Shown here one piece after another: positions 24,473-33,144 of a stretch of 64,000 nucleotides of DNA; position 1 is the first letter of the stretch; the number at the start of each line of letters is the position of its first letter. A program made the translations under genes and the position numbers. The notes under the pieces were generated by a model that worked only from the letters and a program-made list of their open reading frames with translations, was not told the DNA's origin and made no database searches. Source of the stretch: CAIKZZ01 sp036742455 (lineage in GTDB: Bacteria > Pseudomonadota > Gammaproteobacteria > Steroidobacterales > Steroidobacteraceae); contig DAINQU010000012.1 in assembly GCA_036742455.1 (NCBI GenBank), positions 27,898 through 91,897 of the forward strand, read 5' to 3'.

Positions 24473-25283
24473 GTAACGGGTAAAGGAGGGGCCGACTGGG
24501 AGCCGCGTCCGTCACGAAGGCCGGCATCTGCAAATCCAACAGGTACCAGCCGTCACGGATTGTCGGGGCAATCCAGGCCAGTTCGGTGATGGTGGCGTGG
24601 CCCCGACGGGCATCGTCGGATCGCCGACTCGGTGCCGGCAATCCCCAGAACGCACGATGCGCTTGCAGGCGCCCCTCGTCGTGAGCGCGATCAAGCGAGG
24701 GAAGATCGCACACCAGATGATCAATGCCCTCCGCGGCGAGTAATTGGGCGGCCTCTAACGTCAGATAGGGCGCAGGCGCCGAGCCCTCGTAGGTGCGGTT
24801 GAGCTTATGCACATCGTTCGGAAGCGTGCGCAGGATCAGCCCGGTCGAGGTGCCCGGAAGTTGATCCAAAGCCGACTGGAGCGTGGCGGCGGTAATCACC
24901 CACTCATCCCTCGCACTCAGTGGATCCGTCGTTTCATCCGTCCGGTCGACGCGAGTCGGTTTGACGGTCACGACGCGTGCGAGGTGCATGCCGCCACGCA
25001 GTACCGACGTCACCGAAACACGGTCTTGCGTGATGTGCCCCACGCATTCGGTATGCGTGCCGTTGCAATGGGGGACGAGTGCAAGCGCAGCGCAGTTGAC
25101 CGTGCCCCCGGCCAAAACGTCACCCACCCAATGCCCGTGAGTGAGCGGCGCAGCACGGGCGCGTGGCGCATCGAAATGATTCGGTTGGGCACCGTCAAAG
25201 TCGAGTGGGATGGCGATGGGGAGCGGATCACCGAGATCCGCGACATACCGCTGACCGGCGCGTTCCAGCACGACCTCGGTCAT
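24459..25283 (-). CDS. Cyclase-family hydrolase, probable kynurenine formamidase (KynB-like)
   Basis: Metal-dependent amidohydrolase of the cyclase family (PF04199 type). The conserved metal motif appears as HCNGTHTECVGHI (about residues 83 to 95), and DLPSLDRAHDEG is a second conserved acidic/histidine block. In the kynurenine operon the expected role is hydrolysis of N-formylkynurenine to kynurenine and formate, as done by KynB. At 274 residues it is longer than classical KynB (~210), so it may be a distinct subfamily. I start at the ATG at 25283, which overlaps the dioxygenase stop as ATGA; the longer frame to 25331 lies inside that gene. Confidence 0.8.
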   Translation of the reverse strand: MTEVVLERAGQRYVADLGDPLPIAIPLDFDGAQPNHFDAPRARAAPLTHGHWVGDVLAGGTVNCAALALVPHCNGTHTECVGHITQDRVSVTSVLRGGMHLARVVTVKPTRVDRTDETTDPLSARDEWVITAATLQSALDQLPGTSTGLILRTLPNDVHKLNRTYEGSAPAPYLTLEAAQLLAAEGIDHLVCDLPSLDRAHDEGRLQAHRAFWGLPAPSRRSDDARRGHATITELAWIAPTIRDGWYLLDLQMPAFVTDAAPSRPLLYPLRAHE

Positions 25284-25825
25284 CGGGCGCGGCGATCTTG
25301 CCAGGTGGGGACGTGGCCGCACGCCCGGCACGCCCGCGACCGATCGTTCGCATAAAACCGATCGAACACCGGTGGCAGGCTCGTCTCAATGTCCTCCACG
25401 AACAGATGTTCCTCGTGCATCAAATGGTGGCAGGCGGGGCAATACCACTGAAAACCATCACGTTCGCTGTGTTCCCGGCGGCGTTCCACCACGAGGCCCA
25501 CCGAGCCGGCCGGGCGTTGGGGAGAGTGCGGCACAAAGGCGGGCAGCAGAAAGACCTCCCCCGGTCCGATCGCATAATCGACGGGGCGACCCTCCTGCAT
25601 CGTCCGTAGGGTGAGAGTCCCTTCGAACTGGTAGAAGAACTCGGCGCCGGGGTCAACGTGATAGTCGTCCCGTGCGTTAGGCCCTCCGACTACCATGATG
25701 ATGAAGTCCCCTGCCGGGAAAACTTGGCGGTTGGCCACGGGCGGCACCAGTTCGTGCCGGTGCGCCTCGATCCAGGCCATCAGGTTGAACGGTGCAGTTG
25801 GGCGTATGGGCGTCATGTGCGTCAT
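25280..25825 (-). CDS. nbaC: 3-hydroxyanthranilate 3,4-dioxygenase
   Basis: Cupin Fe(II) dioxygenase opening the ring of 3-hydroxyanthranilate to 2-amino-3-carboxymuconate semialdehyde, which cyclises to quinolinate, the NAD precursor. VGGPNARDDYHVDPGAEFFYQFEG carries the iron His and Glu (HxD...E), and FVPHSPQRPAGSVGLVVER has the third ligand region. The C-terminus has two cysteine pairs, CPACHH and CRACGH, the rubredoxin-like second iron site of bacterial enzymes. First gene of the four-gene operon; its start is 84 bases from the divergent secreted-protein gene, so the operon promoter should lie there. Confidence 0.95.
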   Translation of the reverse strand: MTHMTPIRPTAPFNLMAWIEAHRHELVPPVANRQVFPAGDFIIMVVGGPNARDDYHVDPGAEFFYQFEGTLTLRTMQEGRPVDYAIGPGEVFLLPAFVPHSPQRPAGSVGLVVERRREHSERDGFQWYCPACHHLMHEEHLFVEDIETSLPPVFDRFYANDRSRACRACGHVPTWQDRRAR

Positions 25826-25909
25826 TATACCGTTCTGATCGGCGGCGGCCGCGGTTCACGTCCGCGCCGGCACAGTGAAGGGTAGACCGTGATCTGGGAG
25901 GTCAACAGT

Positions 25910-26524
25910 ATGGTTAGCCGCAAACGTTGGATGGGATGCTGCGCGGTCATGGCGTCAGTACTAGGGGCGGGCTCGACCGTCGCGGCGGAGCCGCCGTCTC
26001 AGCCTCAGCCGGAGGTGCCTGCCGAATGGCGGACTCACGAGGTGATGATGACCTATACCGGCGTCACGTCGCTGTATTCGTGCGATGGCCTCGAATGGAA
26101 GCTGAAGTATCTACTCAAGGCAGCCGGTGCCCGTCCGGATGCCAGCGTACGGGCAACCTGCAGCAACCCAATGGGAGCCCCGTCGCGCTTCGTGAACGCT
26201 TGGCTGAAGTTCGCGACCCTCGCGGTGCCGGGCGCCCCGTTAGCACCAGGGGAGAAGCCGGATGCCAAACGCGCAGCGCCTCAACCGGCGATGGGTGAGT
26301 GGCGGAGCGTGCGCTTTGCGGAGCGCAAGCCGCGCGATCTGGAAGCCGGCGATTGCGAGCTGGTTGAGCAGTTCGATCGTGAATTACTGCCCTATTTCAC
26401 GGTTCGGGAGCGTAAGGCGCACATGACGTGCATACCGCACCAGATTCGGCCGAGTGGTATTGATCTCACGTTTGACGTGTTGGCCGCGCCGATCGGGGCG
26501 AAAACCACCGACTCTAAGCGCTGA
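25910..26524 (+). CDS. Secreted protein of unknown function
   Basis: 204 residues from the ATG at 25910, chosen because GGGAGG lies eight bases upstream. The N-terminus is a clear signal peptide (MVSRKRWMGCC, a hydrophobic run, cleavage near VAAEPP). The mature part holds four cysteines (YSCDG, RATCSN, GDCEL, MTCIP), probably two periplasmic disulfides, and a pro-rich start. I do not recognise the family. It stands alone between the divergent kynurenine operon and the convergent apaH gene. Confidence 0.75.
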   Translation: MVSRKRWMGCCAVMASVLGAGSTVAAEPPSQPQPEVPAEWRTHEVMMTYTGVTSLYSCDGLEWKLKYLLKAAGARPDASVRATCSNPMGAPSRFVNAWLKFATLAVPGAPLAPGEKPDAKRAAPQPAMGEWRSVRFAERKPRDLEAGDCELVEQFDRELLPYFTVRERKAHMTCIPHQIRPSGIDLTFDVLAAPIGAKTTDSKR

Positions 26525-26542
26525 TCCCCGGGGTCGGGGTCA
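26522..26542. terminator. Small hairpin between convergent genes
   Basis: TGATCCC pairs with GGGGTCA (one G-U) around a 7-base loop, spanning the 15-base gap between the secreted-protein gene and apaH and overlapping both stop codons. With no T-tract it is a weak candidate for a shared two-way terminator. Confidence 0.25.
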
Positions 26543-27385
26543 CTGCTCGTCGGGCGGTGGCCCTGAGGCCTGACTGGGAGGGCCGGGTGCAACGACCCGC
26601 GGCGCCGGGCGATCAAGACGGTACGCGGTCAGTTCCCGGCCCCAGACGCACCCGGTATCCAACCCGACGACCCCGGAGCCCTCGTACAACCCAAGCGTCG
26701 ACCAGTGGCCGAACACGATGCGCGTTCGGCGATTGCGACGTCCCGGGACCGCAAACCAAGGCAGCGTGCCAGCGGGTGCGAGCCGAGGGTGCAATTTGAA
26801 CTTAAAGACGGCACGACCCTCGCTGTCGAGCATGCGCAGCCGCGTCAGGCAGTTGACCGTAAACCGCAGCCGATCGATCCGCCCCAACTGTGGGGACCAT
26901 CGGTCGGGTTGATTCCCGTACATTTCGGCATAGAACCCCGCACCGTCGGTTGCGATGGCGGTTGAAACTTCACGGGCGCGCGTGTTGGCGTCTGCGATGG
27001 TCCATTCCGGCGGCAGGCCCGCATGCACGAGCGCGGTTTTCAGCGTCGGATCGTGATGGAACAACGGTCGGCTCGACAGCCACTGAAGCAGCTCGTCGCA
27101 ATCCGGGGCGTTCAATATCTCTGTCAGCGTATCGCCTTCGCGAAGGCCCCGTCCGCCGGAGGCCGCCACCGCGAGGAGATGCAGGTCGTGGTTACCCAAT
27201 ACGGTGGTGACACAGTCTCCGAGTGCGCGCACGTAGCGCAGCGTTCCCAACGAGTCCGGTCCGCGATTGACGAGATCGCCGGTGAGCCACAGTTCATCGC
27301 GTTGCGAGTCGAACCGCAATTGCTCAAGCAGTCGCTGGAATGAGCCGAGGCACCCTTGCAGGTCGCCTATCGCCCATACCGCCAC
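26540..27385 (-). CDS. apaH: Symmetrical bis(5'-nucleosyl)-tetraphosphatase ApaH
   Basis: Cleaves Ap4A to two ADP and, in E. coli, decaps Np4-capped RNAs. The metallophosphatase motifs are in order: AIGDLQGCLGSF (GDxxG), LTGDLVNRGPDSL (GDxxDRG variant with Asn-Arg) and LGNHDLHLL (GNHD), with the C-terminal VFGHWSTLGLYEG and LDTGCVWGRELTAYRL. 281 residues, as in E. coli. It is the last gene of lptD-surA-pdxA-rsmA-apaG-apaH, two bases after apaG. Confidence 0.96.
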   Translation of the reverse strand: MAVWAIGDLQGCLGSFQRLLEQLRFDSQRDELWLTGDLVNRGPDSLGTLRYVRALGDCVTTVLGNHDLHLLAVAASGGRGLREGDTLTEILNAPDCDELLQWLSSRPLFHHDPTLKTALVHAGLPPEWTIADANTRAREVSTAIATDGAGFYAEMYGNQPDRWSPQLGRIDRLRFTVNCLTRLRMLDSEGRAVFKFKLHPRLAPAGTLPWFAVPGRRNRRTRIVFGHWSTLGLYEGSGVVGLDTGCVWGRELTAYRLDRPAPRVVAPGPPSQASGPPPDEQ

Positions 27386-27387
27386 GG

Positions 27388-27765
27388 TCAGTGCACCAAG
27401 CCCGGAACGGCCAGCCTGAACGGTGCGATGGGCGCCGTGAAATGCTTTCCTTGGGCATCCCGCATGCCGTAATGCCCGTGCATGACCCCCACCGGTGTCT
27501 CCAGTACACAGCCGCTCGTGTATCGGAACGCCTCGCCCGGTTCGAGTCGCGGTTGTTCGCCCACGACGCCATCTCCGCGCACTTCTTGGACGCGGCCGTT
27601 TGCGTCGGTGATGATCCAGTGACGCGTCAGGAGTTGTGCCGCGTCCGACCCGTTATTGCGGATCGTGATCGTGTAGGCGTAGCTGTAGCGTGACTCACTC
27701 AGGTCCGAGTGTTCGGGGACGAATGCCGTTTCAACCGTGATCTCGATCCGAGGGGCGTCAGTCAT
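27388..27765 (-). CDS. apaG: ApaG (CorD) protein
   Basis: 125-residue fibronectin-III-like protein. VETAFVPEHSDLSESRYSYAYTITIRNNG, RHWIITDANGRVQEVRGDGVVGEQP and YTSGCVLETPVGVMHGHYGM are the family's conserved strands. ApaG has been linked to Co2+/Mg2+ sensitivity in enterobacteria, but its biochemical role is not settled. It sits between rsmA (6-base gap) and apaH (2-base gap) in the usual order. Confidence 0.95.
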   Translation of the reverse strand: MTDAPRIEITVETAFVPEHSDLSESRYSYAYTITIRNNGSDAAQLLTRHWIITDANGRVQEVRGDGVVGEQPRLEPGEAFRYTSGCVLETPVGVMHGHYGMRDAQGKHFTAPIAPFRLAVPGLVH

Positions 27766-27771
27766 AAGGAT

Positions 27772-28575
27772 TCAGCCAGGCAACGGGACAGGAGTATTGG
27801 CCAGTCGCGCGAATTCGGCCGGCGACAGGGTTTCCGCGCGGCGCGACGGATCGATACCGGACGACTCAAACCCGAGGGCATCGACCAGGCCCGCAACCGA
27901 GTTGCGCAGCGTCTTGCGACGTTGACCGAATGCCGCTGCGACCACCGCAGCGAAACGCGTAGGGTCTGCGATGGGGAAGGGCGGGCTGCGATGCGGAACA
28001 ACCCGCACAATGGACGAGTCCACTTTCGGGGGAGGGCGAAAGGCACCCGGTCCCACGTCGAATAGGCGGGTGGACTGGCAGTATGCCGCGAGCATCACGG
28101 TCAGGCGCCCGTAATCGCCCGTGTCTGGAGCGGCGGCCATTCGAAGCACGACCTCTTTCTGGAGCATAAACGTCATGTCCTGAATCACGTGTCGTGACTG
28201 CAGAACGTGGAACAGAAGCGGTGTGGAAATGTTGTAGGGCAGATTGCCGCACAGACGCAACACGCGCCCTGCCGCAAGTGTCGGGATATCCACCTCCAAG
28301 ACATCGGCCGAATGCACCGTGAGCGAGCCCACGCCGGCGCAGGTGGACGTGAGATGTGGAATGACGTCCCGATCCAGTTCGATCACTTCGAGCGTGCCTG
28401 CACGCTCCAGCAACGGGCGCGTCAGGGCGCCGAGGCCCGGGCCAATTTCGACCAACGCATCGCCGGGTTGGGGATCAATCGCGTCGACGATGCGCGATAT
28501 GACGTGACGATCGTGCAGGAAATGCTGCCCAAAGCGCTTGCGAGCCTGATGGCGGGGTGGGGTCGATAGGCTCAT
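27772..28575 (-). CDS. rsmA: 16S rRNA dimethyladenosine transferase RsmA (KsgA)
   Basis: Dimethylates A1518 and A1519 of 16S rRNA in late 30S assembly. HQARKRFGQHFLHDRHVI is the family N-terminus, LVEIGPGLGALTRPLL the SAM-binding motif, LCGNLPYNISTPLLFHVL the catalytic NLPY motif, and PPPKVDSSIVRVVPH the C-terminal lobe. I choose the ATG at 28575, which overlaps the pdxA stop as ATGA, over a GTG at 28584. 267 residues, close to E. coli (273). Confidence 0.96.
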   Translation of the reverse strand: MSLSTPPRHQARKRFGQHFLHDRHVISRIVDAIDPQPGDALVEIGPGLGALTRPLLERAGTLEVIELDRDVIPHLTSTCAGVGSLTVHSADVLEVDIPTLAAGRVLRLCGNLPYNISTPLLFHVLQSRHVIQDMTFMLQKEVVLRMAAAPDTGDYGRLTVMLAAYCQSTRLFDVGPGAFRPPPKVDSSIVRVVPHRSPPFPIADPTRFAAVVAAAFGQRRKTLRNSVAGLVDALGFESSGIDPSRRAETLSPAEFARLANTPVPLPG

Positions 28576-29546
28576 GCGACGCACTCTAGCGCGAGATCCA
28601 AGGCCGCTGCGAGGCTTCCCGAGTCGGCGTGTCCGGTCCCGGCAAGGTCCAGCGCCGTTCCGTGGTCAACCGAGGTTCGCACAATGGGTATCCCCAGCGT
28701 GATGTTGACTCCTCGACCGAAACCCGCGTGTTTAAGCACCGGCAATCCTTGGTCGTGATACATGGCCAGCACGGCGTCGGCATCCGCTAATGCGTGCGGC
28801 GTGAAGGCGGTATCGGCGGGCAACGGTCCGCGTGCGTCAATTCCCAGATGGCGGGCTGCCGCGATCGCGGGGGCGATGGTCTCGATCTCCTCACGGCCCA
28901 AGTGACCGGATTCGCCGGCGTGGGGGTTGAGGCCGAGTACCAGGATCCGTGGCGCGGGCATGCGGAAACGCGTCTGCAAGCCCTGATTGAGCACGCGCAA
29001 GGTTTGAACCAGACCGGCGCCGTGAATGGCGCTCGGTACCGCAGCAAGCGGTATGTGCGTGGTCGCCAAGGCTACCCTTAAAGTGCCAGCGACCAGCAGC
29101 ATCACCGGGTGCTCGGCGCCCGTGCGTTCCGCCAGATATTCGGTGTGCCCCGAGAAAGCGATGCCGGTATCTGCAATCACGCTCTTCTGCAGAGGCGCCG
29201 TGACCATCGCCTGGTACGTGCCGTTGAGGCACCCGTCAATGGCGGTATTCAGCATCGATAAGACATACCCAGCGTTCGCCGAATTCAGGCGACCGGGGAC
29301 GACAGGCGCGGCAAGTGGATGCGCCACGACCTGCATCTCGCCCGCGCGATGCGGGCGAGGTTCGGTGACAAGGGGAGTGATGCGCACGTCCAGACCCAAG
29401 CGCTCGGCGCGCTGCGCGAGCATCTCGGGATCACCTGCGAAAGCGAGACGGCAGCGATGATCCCGCTGCGCGAGCGCCAAGGCAATGTCCGGCCCAATCC
29501 CGGCCGGCTCACCCGTTGTGACTAGGATGGACGGTAAATCCGTCAC
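28572..29546 (-). CDS. pdxA: 4-hydroxythreonine-4-phosphate dehydrogenase PdxA
   Basis: NAD-dependent oxidation and decarboxylation step of pyridoxal phosphate synthesis by the DXP-dependent route. VTTGEPAGIGPDIALAL at the N-terminus, APLQKSVIADTGIAFSGHTEYLAE with the metal histidine near residue 135, GLNPHAGESGHLGREE and AMYHDQGLPVLKHAGFGRGVNITLG all match. 324 residues is normal. PLP made here serves the many PLP enzymes in this window. 10 bases after surA, coupled to rsmA. Confidence 0.96.
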   Translation of the reverse strand: MTDLPSILVTTGEPAGIGPDIALALAQRDHRCRLAFAGDPEMLAQRAERLGLDVRITPLVTEPRPHRAGEMQVVAHPLAAPVVPGRLNSANAGYVLSMLNTAIDGCLNGTYQAMVTAPLQKSVIADTGIAFSGHTEYLAERTGAEHPVMLLVAGTLRVALATTHIPLAAVPSAIHGAGLVQTLRVLNQGLQTRFRMPAPRILVLGLNPHAGESGHLGREEIETIAPAIAAARHLGIDARGPLPADTAFTPHALADADAVLAMYHDQGLPVLKHAGFGRGVNITLGIPIVRTSVDHGTALDLAGTGHADSGSLAAALDLALECVA

Positions 29547-29556
29547 GCCTGTCGGA

Positions 29557-30864
29557 TCAATTGCGGTAGTCGACGTAGGCCTCGTCGCGCAAGCGACGCA
29601 GCCACAGTTCGGTTTCTTCGTCGAGCTTGCTGGCGCGGATCTGTTCGTAGGCGCGTCGACGACGCTCGTCGGTGCTCATGTCCTGCGAACGGTGACCGAG
29701 CATCTGGATGATATGCCAGCCGTACTGCGTCCGAATCGGCTGACTGATCTCCCCATCCTTGAGCTTCTCAAGAGCCTGCTCGAATTCCGGGACGAACGTG
29801 CCGCCGCCGGTCCAGCCGAGATCGCCGCCCTCGCTGCCCGATCCTGGATCTTCGGATACGGCCTTCGCGATGGCGGCAAAGTCGTCGGTGCCGGCCGCGA
29901 TGCGATCGCGAATCGTCTGCAGGCGACCGCGAACCGTCTCATCGTCCTGCAGTTCGTTGGTCTTGATCAAAATGTGGCGCGCGTGGATTTGGTTGACGAT
30001 CAACGGGTCCTTATCGCTGCGCGACTCATTGAGTCGAATGATGTGGAATCCCGACGGGGTGCGCACGGGTTCTGAGACTTCGCCCGGCTTCAACTTTCCG
30101 ACCATATCGGCGATGAAGGTGGGTAGCTCGTTACCTTTGCGCCAGCCCAGTGCGCCTTTCTCAAGCGCCGTTTGCGCTTGCGAGTACGTCACGGCTAATT
30201 GTCCGAAATCTTCGCCCTTATTCGCGCGGTTACGAATGTCATTGCTCAGGCGCTCGGCCTGTTCGAGCTGGGCGGGCGTGGCCGCTTCCGGGAGTGCGAT
30301 CAGAATGTGAGAGACGTTATAGGAGACGTCCGCATTCTTATTGGTCGCTTGCTTGGCCAGGAACTGGTCAATCTCACGGGGGCTCACATAAATACGCGCC
30401 AACACGTCGCGCTGACGAAGCACCTGCAACGTCATGTCACGCCGCATATCTTCGCGGTATTCGGCGTAGACGATTCCTTCCTGCGCGAGCGCGTCCGGAA
30501 GTTGGCTGAACTCCATGTGGTTTTGCGCCGCGATCTCGCGCAACTGCGAGTTCAACGCCTCATCCGGAATGCGCAGACCAATCTTCTGCGCCCGCTGCAT
30601 CTGAATTTCCTGCAGCACCAACCGTTCGGTGATCTGCTGACGCAGTACCGACGCAGCGGGTAGCTGCGTGCCTTGCTCACGCAGGCGGTGCGTAAGGTTG
30701 AGTACCTGCTGATCAATCTGGCTCTGGACGACAACGCCGTCGTTTACGACGACCGCGACGCGGTCGAGTAGGTCTCCTTTCGCGCCGAGGTCACGCGACT
30801 GGGCGTGAACCACCGTGGTGGAGGCAAGAGCGAGAACCAAAGTGAGAGTCAATATGCGACGCAT
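29557..30864 (-). CDS. surA: Periplasmic chaperone / peptidyl-prolyl isomerase SurA
   Basis: Escorts unfolded outer-membrane proteins, including LptD, through the periplasm. A signal peptide ends near VVHAQS; an N-terminal chaperone region (DRVAVVVNDGVVVQSQIDQQV) leads to two parvulin domains at about residues 180 to 280 (NVSHILIALPE, GALGWRKGNELP) and 290 to 390 (HARHILIKTNE, GDLGWTGGGTFVPEFEQAL), then the C-terminal helix. 435 residues compares with 428 in E. coli. Seven bases downstream of its main client gene lptD. Confidence 0.97.
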   Translation of the reverse strand: MRRILTLTLVLALASTTVVHAQSRDLGAKGDLLDRVAVVVNDGVVVQSQIDQQVLNLTHRLREQGTQLPAASVLRQQITERLVLQEIQMQRAQKIGLRIPDEALNSQLREIAAQNHMEFSQLPDALAQEGIVYAEYREDMRRDMTLQVLRQRDVLARIYVSPREIDQFLAKQATNKNADVSYNVSHILIALPEAATPAQLEQAERLSNDIRNRANKGEDFGQLAVTYSQAQTALEKGALGWRKGNELPTFIADMVGKLKPGEVSEPVRTPSGFHIIRLNESRSDKDPLIVNQIHARHILIKTNELQDDETVRGRLQTIRDRIAAGTDDFAAIAKAVSEDPGSGSEGGDLGWTGGGTFVPEFEQALEKLKDGEISQPIRTQYGWHIIQMLGHRSQDMSTDERRRRAYEQIRASKLDEETELWLRRLRDEAYVDYRN

Positions 30865-30871
30865 GTGTGGC

Positions 30872-33076
30872 CTATTCTGGCCCGGCGTAGGCCTGAGCCG
30901 CGGAGTATCCCCGAATCGAACGCTCTAGGAAAGCGTCAGCTTTCTCTCCGACCGTCGAAAGTCCGTTTAGTTCCAGTTGGAGTGCAATGGAGGTGTCCCG
31001 GCTGCCCGTCCGGGTGGCGACGAAGTGCCGGGCGATGACCCGAACGCGAAAACAGCAGGATTTGAACTCAAATCCGCCTAACGACTCGATTCCGCCGTGA
31101 TCACGCAGCGAATAGACCTCTCGTCCGTAGATCCGCCAGCGATTCGAAATGGGCCATGCGATGGAACTTTCGACCTGTTCGAGCAGCCCTTGCCGGTACC
31201 GGTAGCCGAGATTCGCGACTTTGTCGGCTTCCGGCCGATACTGCAATCGGATCTCCGATAGCGCCGATTCTCCAACATGGGGGTTCCATTGTTCGCCTAA
31301 TTGGACGTTGAAATGGCCTAAGGCGGCGATATTCACCTGGCCGATCAAGTCCGATGAAGCCGGGGAGGGTTCCACCGGTTCGTTCGGTAAACGGACGCGG
31401 GGCGGCGAAAAATAATAGATTTGGCCGAGCGTGGCGCTTACGAACTGGCGACCGGAGGCGGTATCGAGGAGCCGCGTGGTGGCTCCCAGCGCCAATTGAT
31501 TGGCATCGGCGATTCGGTCGCCGCCAACGTACCGTTGCGAGTTAAAGAGTTGGATCAGATTGAAGTCCGGCAGGGCCGTATCAAAGAGAGGCTGATTGCT
31601 CTGGTCGCGGTAGGGCACGTACGTGTACAACACGCGCGGTTCGAGCGTTTGCACGCGGTCGCCCGTGTACCGTTCGAACGTCATACCCGCATCGAACGTG
31701 CCAATGGGGGCCATCACGTGTGGGCTTGCGCTACCCGCCGGGGCATCCGATAGCGCATACCCGATGGATCGTAAGCCGATGCTGGGGAGCAAATACCAGC
31801 CGGGCTGTCGCCAGCTGTAACTGAGGGTAGGGTCAAGACCGTAGCGCAGGCCCTTCGCACCGGTATCGCGAAGGAATTCGACCGTTTCACCGGCTAATTC
31901 CAACCCCCAGTTTTTGCCGAACAGCCAATTTCCGTCGACGAGCAATTGCGGTGCTCGCGCATACGGTCGATCAGACGGCAGGATGGTCTGGTCGATCGTT
32001 TGAAACTGTTCGACGAGTGCTGAAGCGCGCCAGTGGTCATCCAAATACGTGACGCGCGCGACCCGCTTGAGGTACTCGACGCTGGTTCCTTCCGGCCCTT
32101 GTCCAAAATCCTGGAAATAGTTGCTGTCGCTTGCGGCGGCAAGGTTGGTCTCGAATCGCAGCGAACTGTTGAAATCGGTCACATCGTCAAATCGCAGATA
32201 ACTGCGATCGCGGTGTGCGCTTGCGTCGGACGGCAACCAATCGGCTTTGAATTCACCGCGAGACTGTTCGGTGAGGTAGCGAAATTCACCCGCGAGGGTG
32301 ATGCCCCTTTTCATCATGACCCCTGGGGTCACTGTCGCATCGTAGTTGGGCGCCAAATTAAAGTAATACGGTGCGGAGAGTTCCAACCCATTCCGCGTGG
32401 ACTGTCCGAAATTCGGGAATAGAAATCCCGATTTGCGCGACTCGCCGACCGGGAAGGAGACGACCGGCAAGTACATGAGCGGTACGCCCATGAATTCGAC
32501 TCGGACGTCATGGCCGATACCCACCTGTGCCTGCTGATCGATATCGATCTCTCGAGCATTCAAGAGCCAATCGCGATATCCGGCCGGGCAGGCGGTGTAC
32601 TCCACATTGCGCAGCGTCAGCAGTCCATTAGCGGCCAGATCAATAGCGTCCGCACTTCCATGGGCAGATCGTGTCGGCAAATTGAACTGAGCGTGTTCGA
32701 AGCGACCGCCGCCGGCGGAGCTCCATTGGGCGGCTTCACCGGAAATCGCGACGGTGGGGTCGCTGTAATCCACGTTGCCGTGCGCATCGAACGACTGGTC
32801 GTTGGTGTTGTAGTGCGCGTCCCGCGCGAACAGCCTCCGGTCGCCCTGATGAATCTCCACAGGTCCTGACAGCGATGCCTCGCCCAACGCGTCGACCACC
32901 GCTCCGGCAGCCGTGATCTGGACGGGAAGGTTTGACACGTCGGCCCGCTGTCCCGGGGTTGCCGCGGCCACGGGGGGCATCGCACAGAGCGGCACGTCGG
33001 CCCAAGCAGCAGCGCCCAACAACGTGCTGAACGCCGCGCAGAGCCAGAAGAGCGGTGAGGTTGGGCGTCGGCGCAA
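30872..33076 (-). CDS. lptD: LPS-assembly protein LptD
   Basis: Outer-membrane barrel that inserts lipopolysaccharide into the outer leaflet with LptE. Signal peptide (RRRP then hydrophobic, cleaved near AWAD), an N-terminal OstA jelly-roll (residues ~50 to 180, ISGEAAQWSSAGG region) and a C-terminal 26-strand barrel. The cysteines needed for the activating disulfides are present: VPLCAM, TACPAG and the adjacent pair KSCCFRV near residue 680. 734 residues versus 784 in E. coli. The start is a TTG at 33076 with no clear ribosome-binding site; no ATG is in frame upstream. First gene of the operon. Confidence 0.95.
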   Translation of the reverse strand: MRRRPTSPLFWLCAAFSTLLGAAAWADVPLCAMPPVAAATPGQRADVSNLPVQITAAGAVVDALGEASLSGPVEIHQGDRRLFARDAHYNTNDQSFDAHGNVDYSDPTVAISGEAAQWSSAGGGRFEHAQFNLPTRSAHGSADAIDLAANGLLTLRNVEYTACPAGYRDWLLNAREIDIDQQAQVGIGHDVRVEFMGVPLMYLPVVSFPVGESRKSGFLFPNFGQSTRNGLELSAPYYFNLAPNYDATVTPGVMMKRGITLAGEFRYLTEQSRGEFKADWLPSDASAHRDRSYLRFDDVTDFNSSLRFETNLAAASDSNYFQDFGQGPEGTSVEYLKRVARVTYLDDHWRASALVEQFQTIDQTILPSDRPYARAPQLLVDGNWLFGKNWGLELAGETVEFLRDTGAKGLRYGLDPTLSYSWRQPGWYLLPSIGLRSIGYALSDAPAGSASPHVMAPIGTFDAGMTFERYTGDRVQTLEPRVLYTYVPYRDQSNQPLFDTALPDFNLIQLFNSQRYVGGDRIADANQLALGATTRLLDTASGRQFVSATLGQIYYFSPPRVRLPNEPVEPSPASSDLIGQVNIAALGHFNVQLGEQWNPHVGESALSEIRLQYRPEADKVANLGYRYRQGLLEQVESSIAWPISNRWRIYGREVYSLRDHGGIESLGGFEFKSCCFRVRVIARHFVATRTGSRDTSIALQLELNGLSTVGEKADAFLERSIRGYSAAQAYAGPE

Positions 33077-33127
33077 CGTAGGGCCTGAGTGGGACGCTCG
33101 GAAGAGCGCGGTGGATGTAAAGGTAGC

Positions 33128-33135
33128 AGTATAAT
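33128..33135. promoter_or_regulatory. Back-to-back -10 hexamers between lptD and amgK
   Basis: On the plus strand TATAAT (33130-33135) lies 10 bases before the amgK ATG; on the minus strand TATACT (33133-33128) lies about 50 bases before the lptD start. The two hexamers overlap by 4 bases. Neither has a good -35. If used, the amgK transcript would start almost at its ATG. Confidence 0.4.
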
Positions 33136-33144
33136 CGGAGGGCC

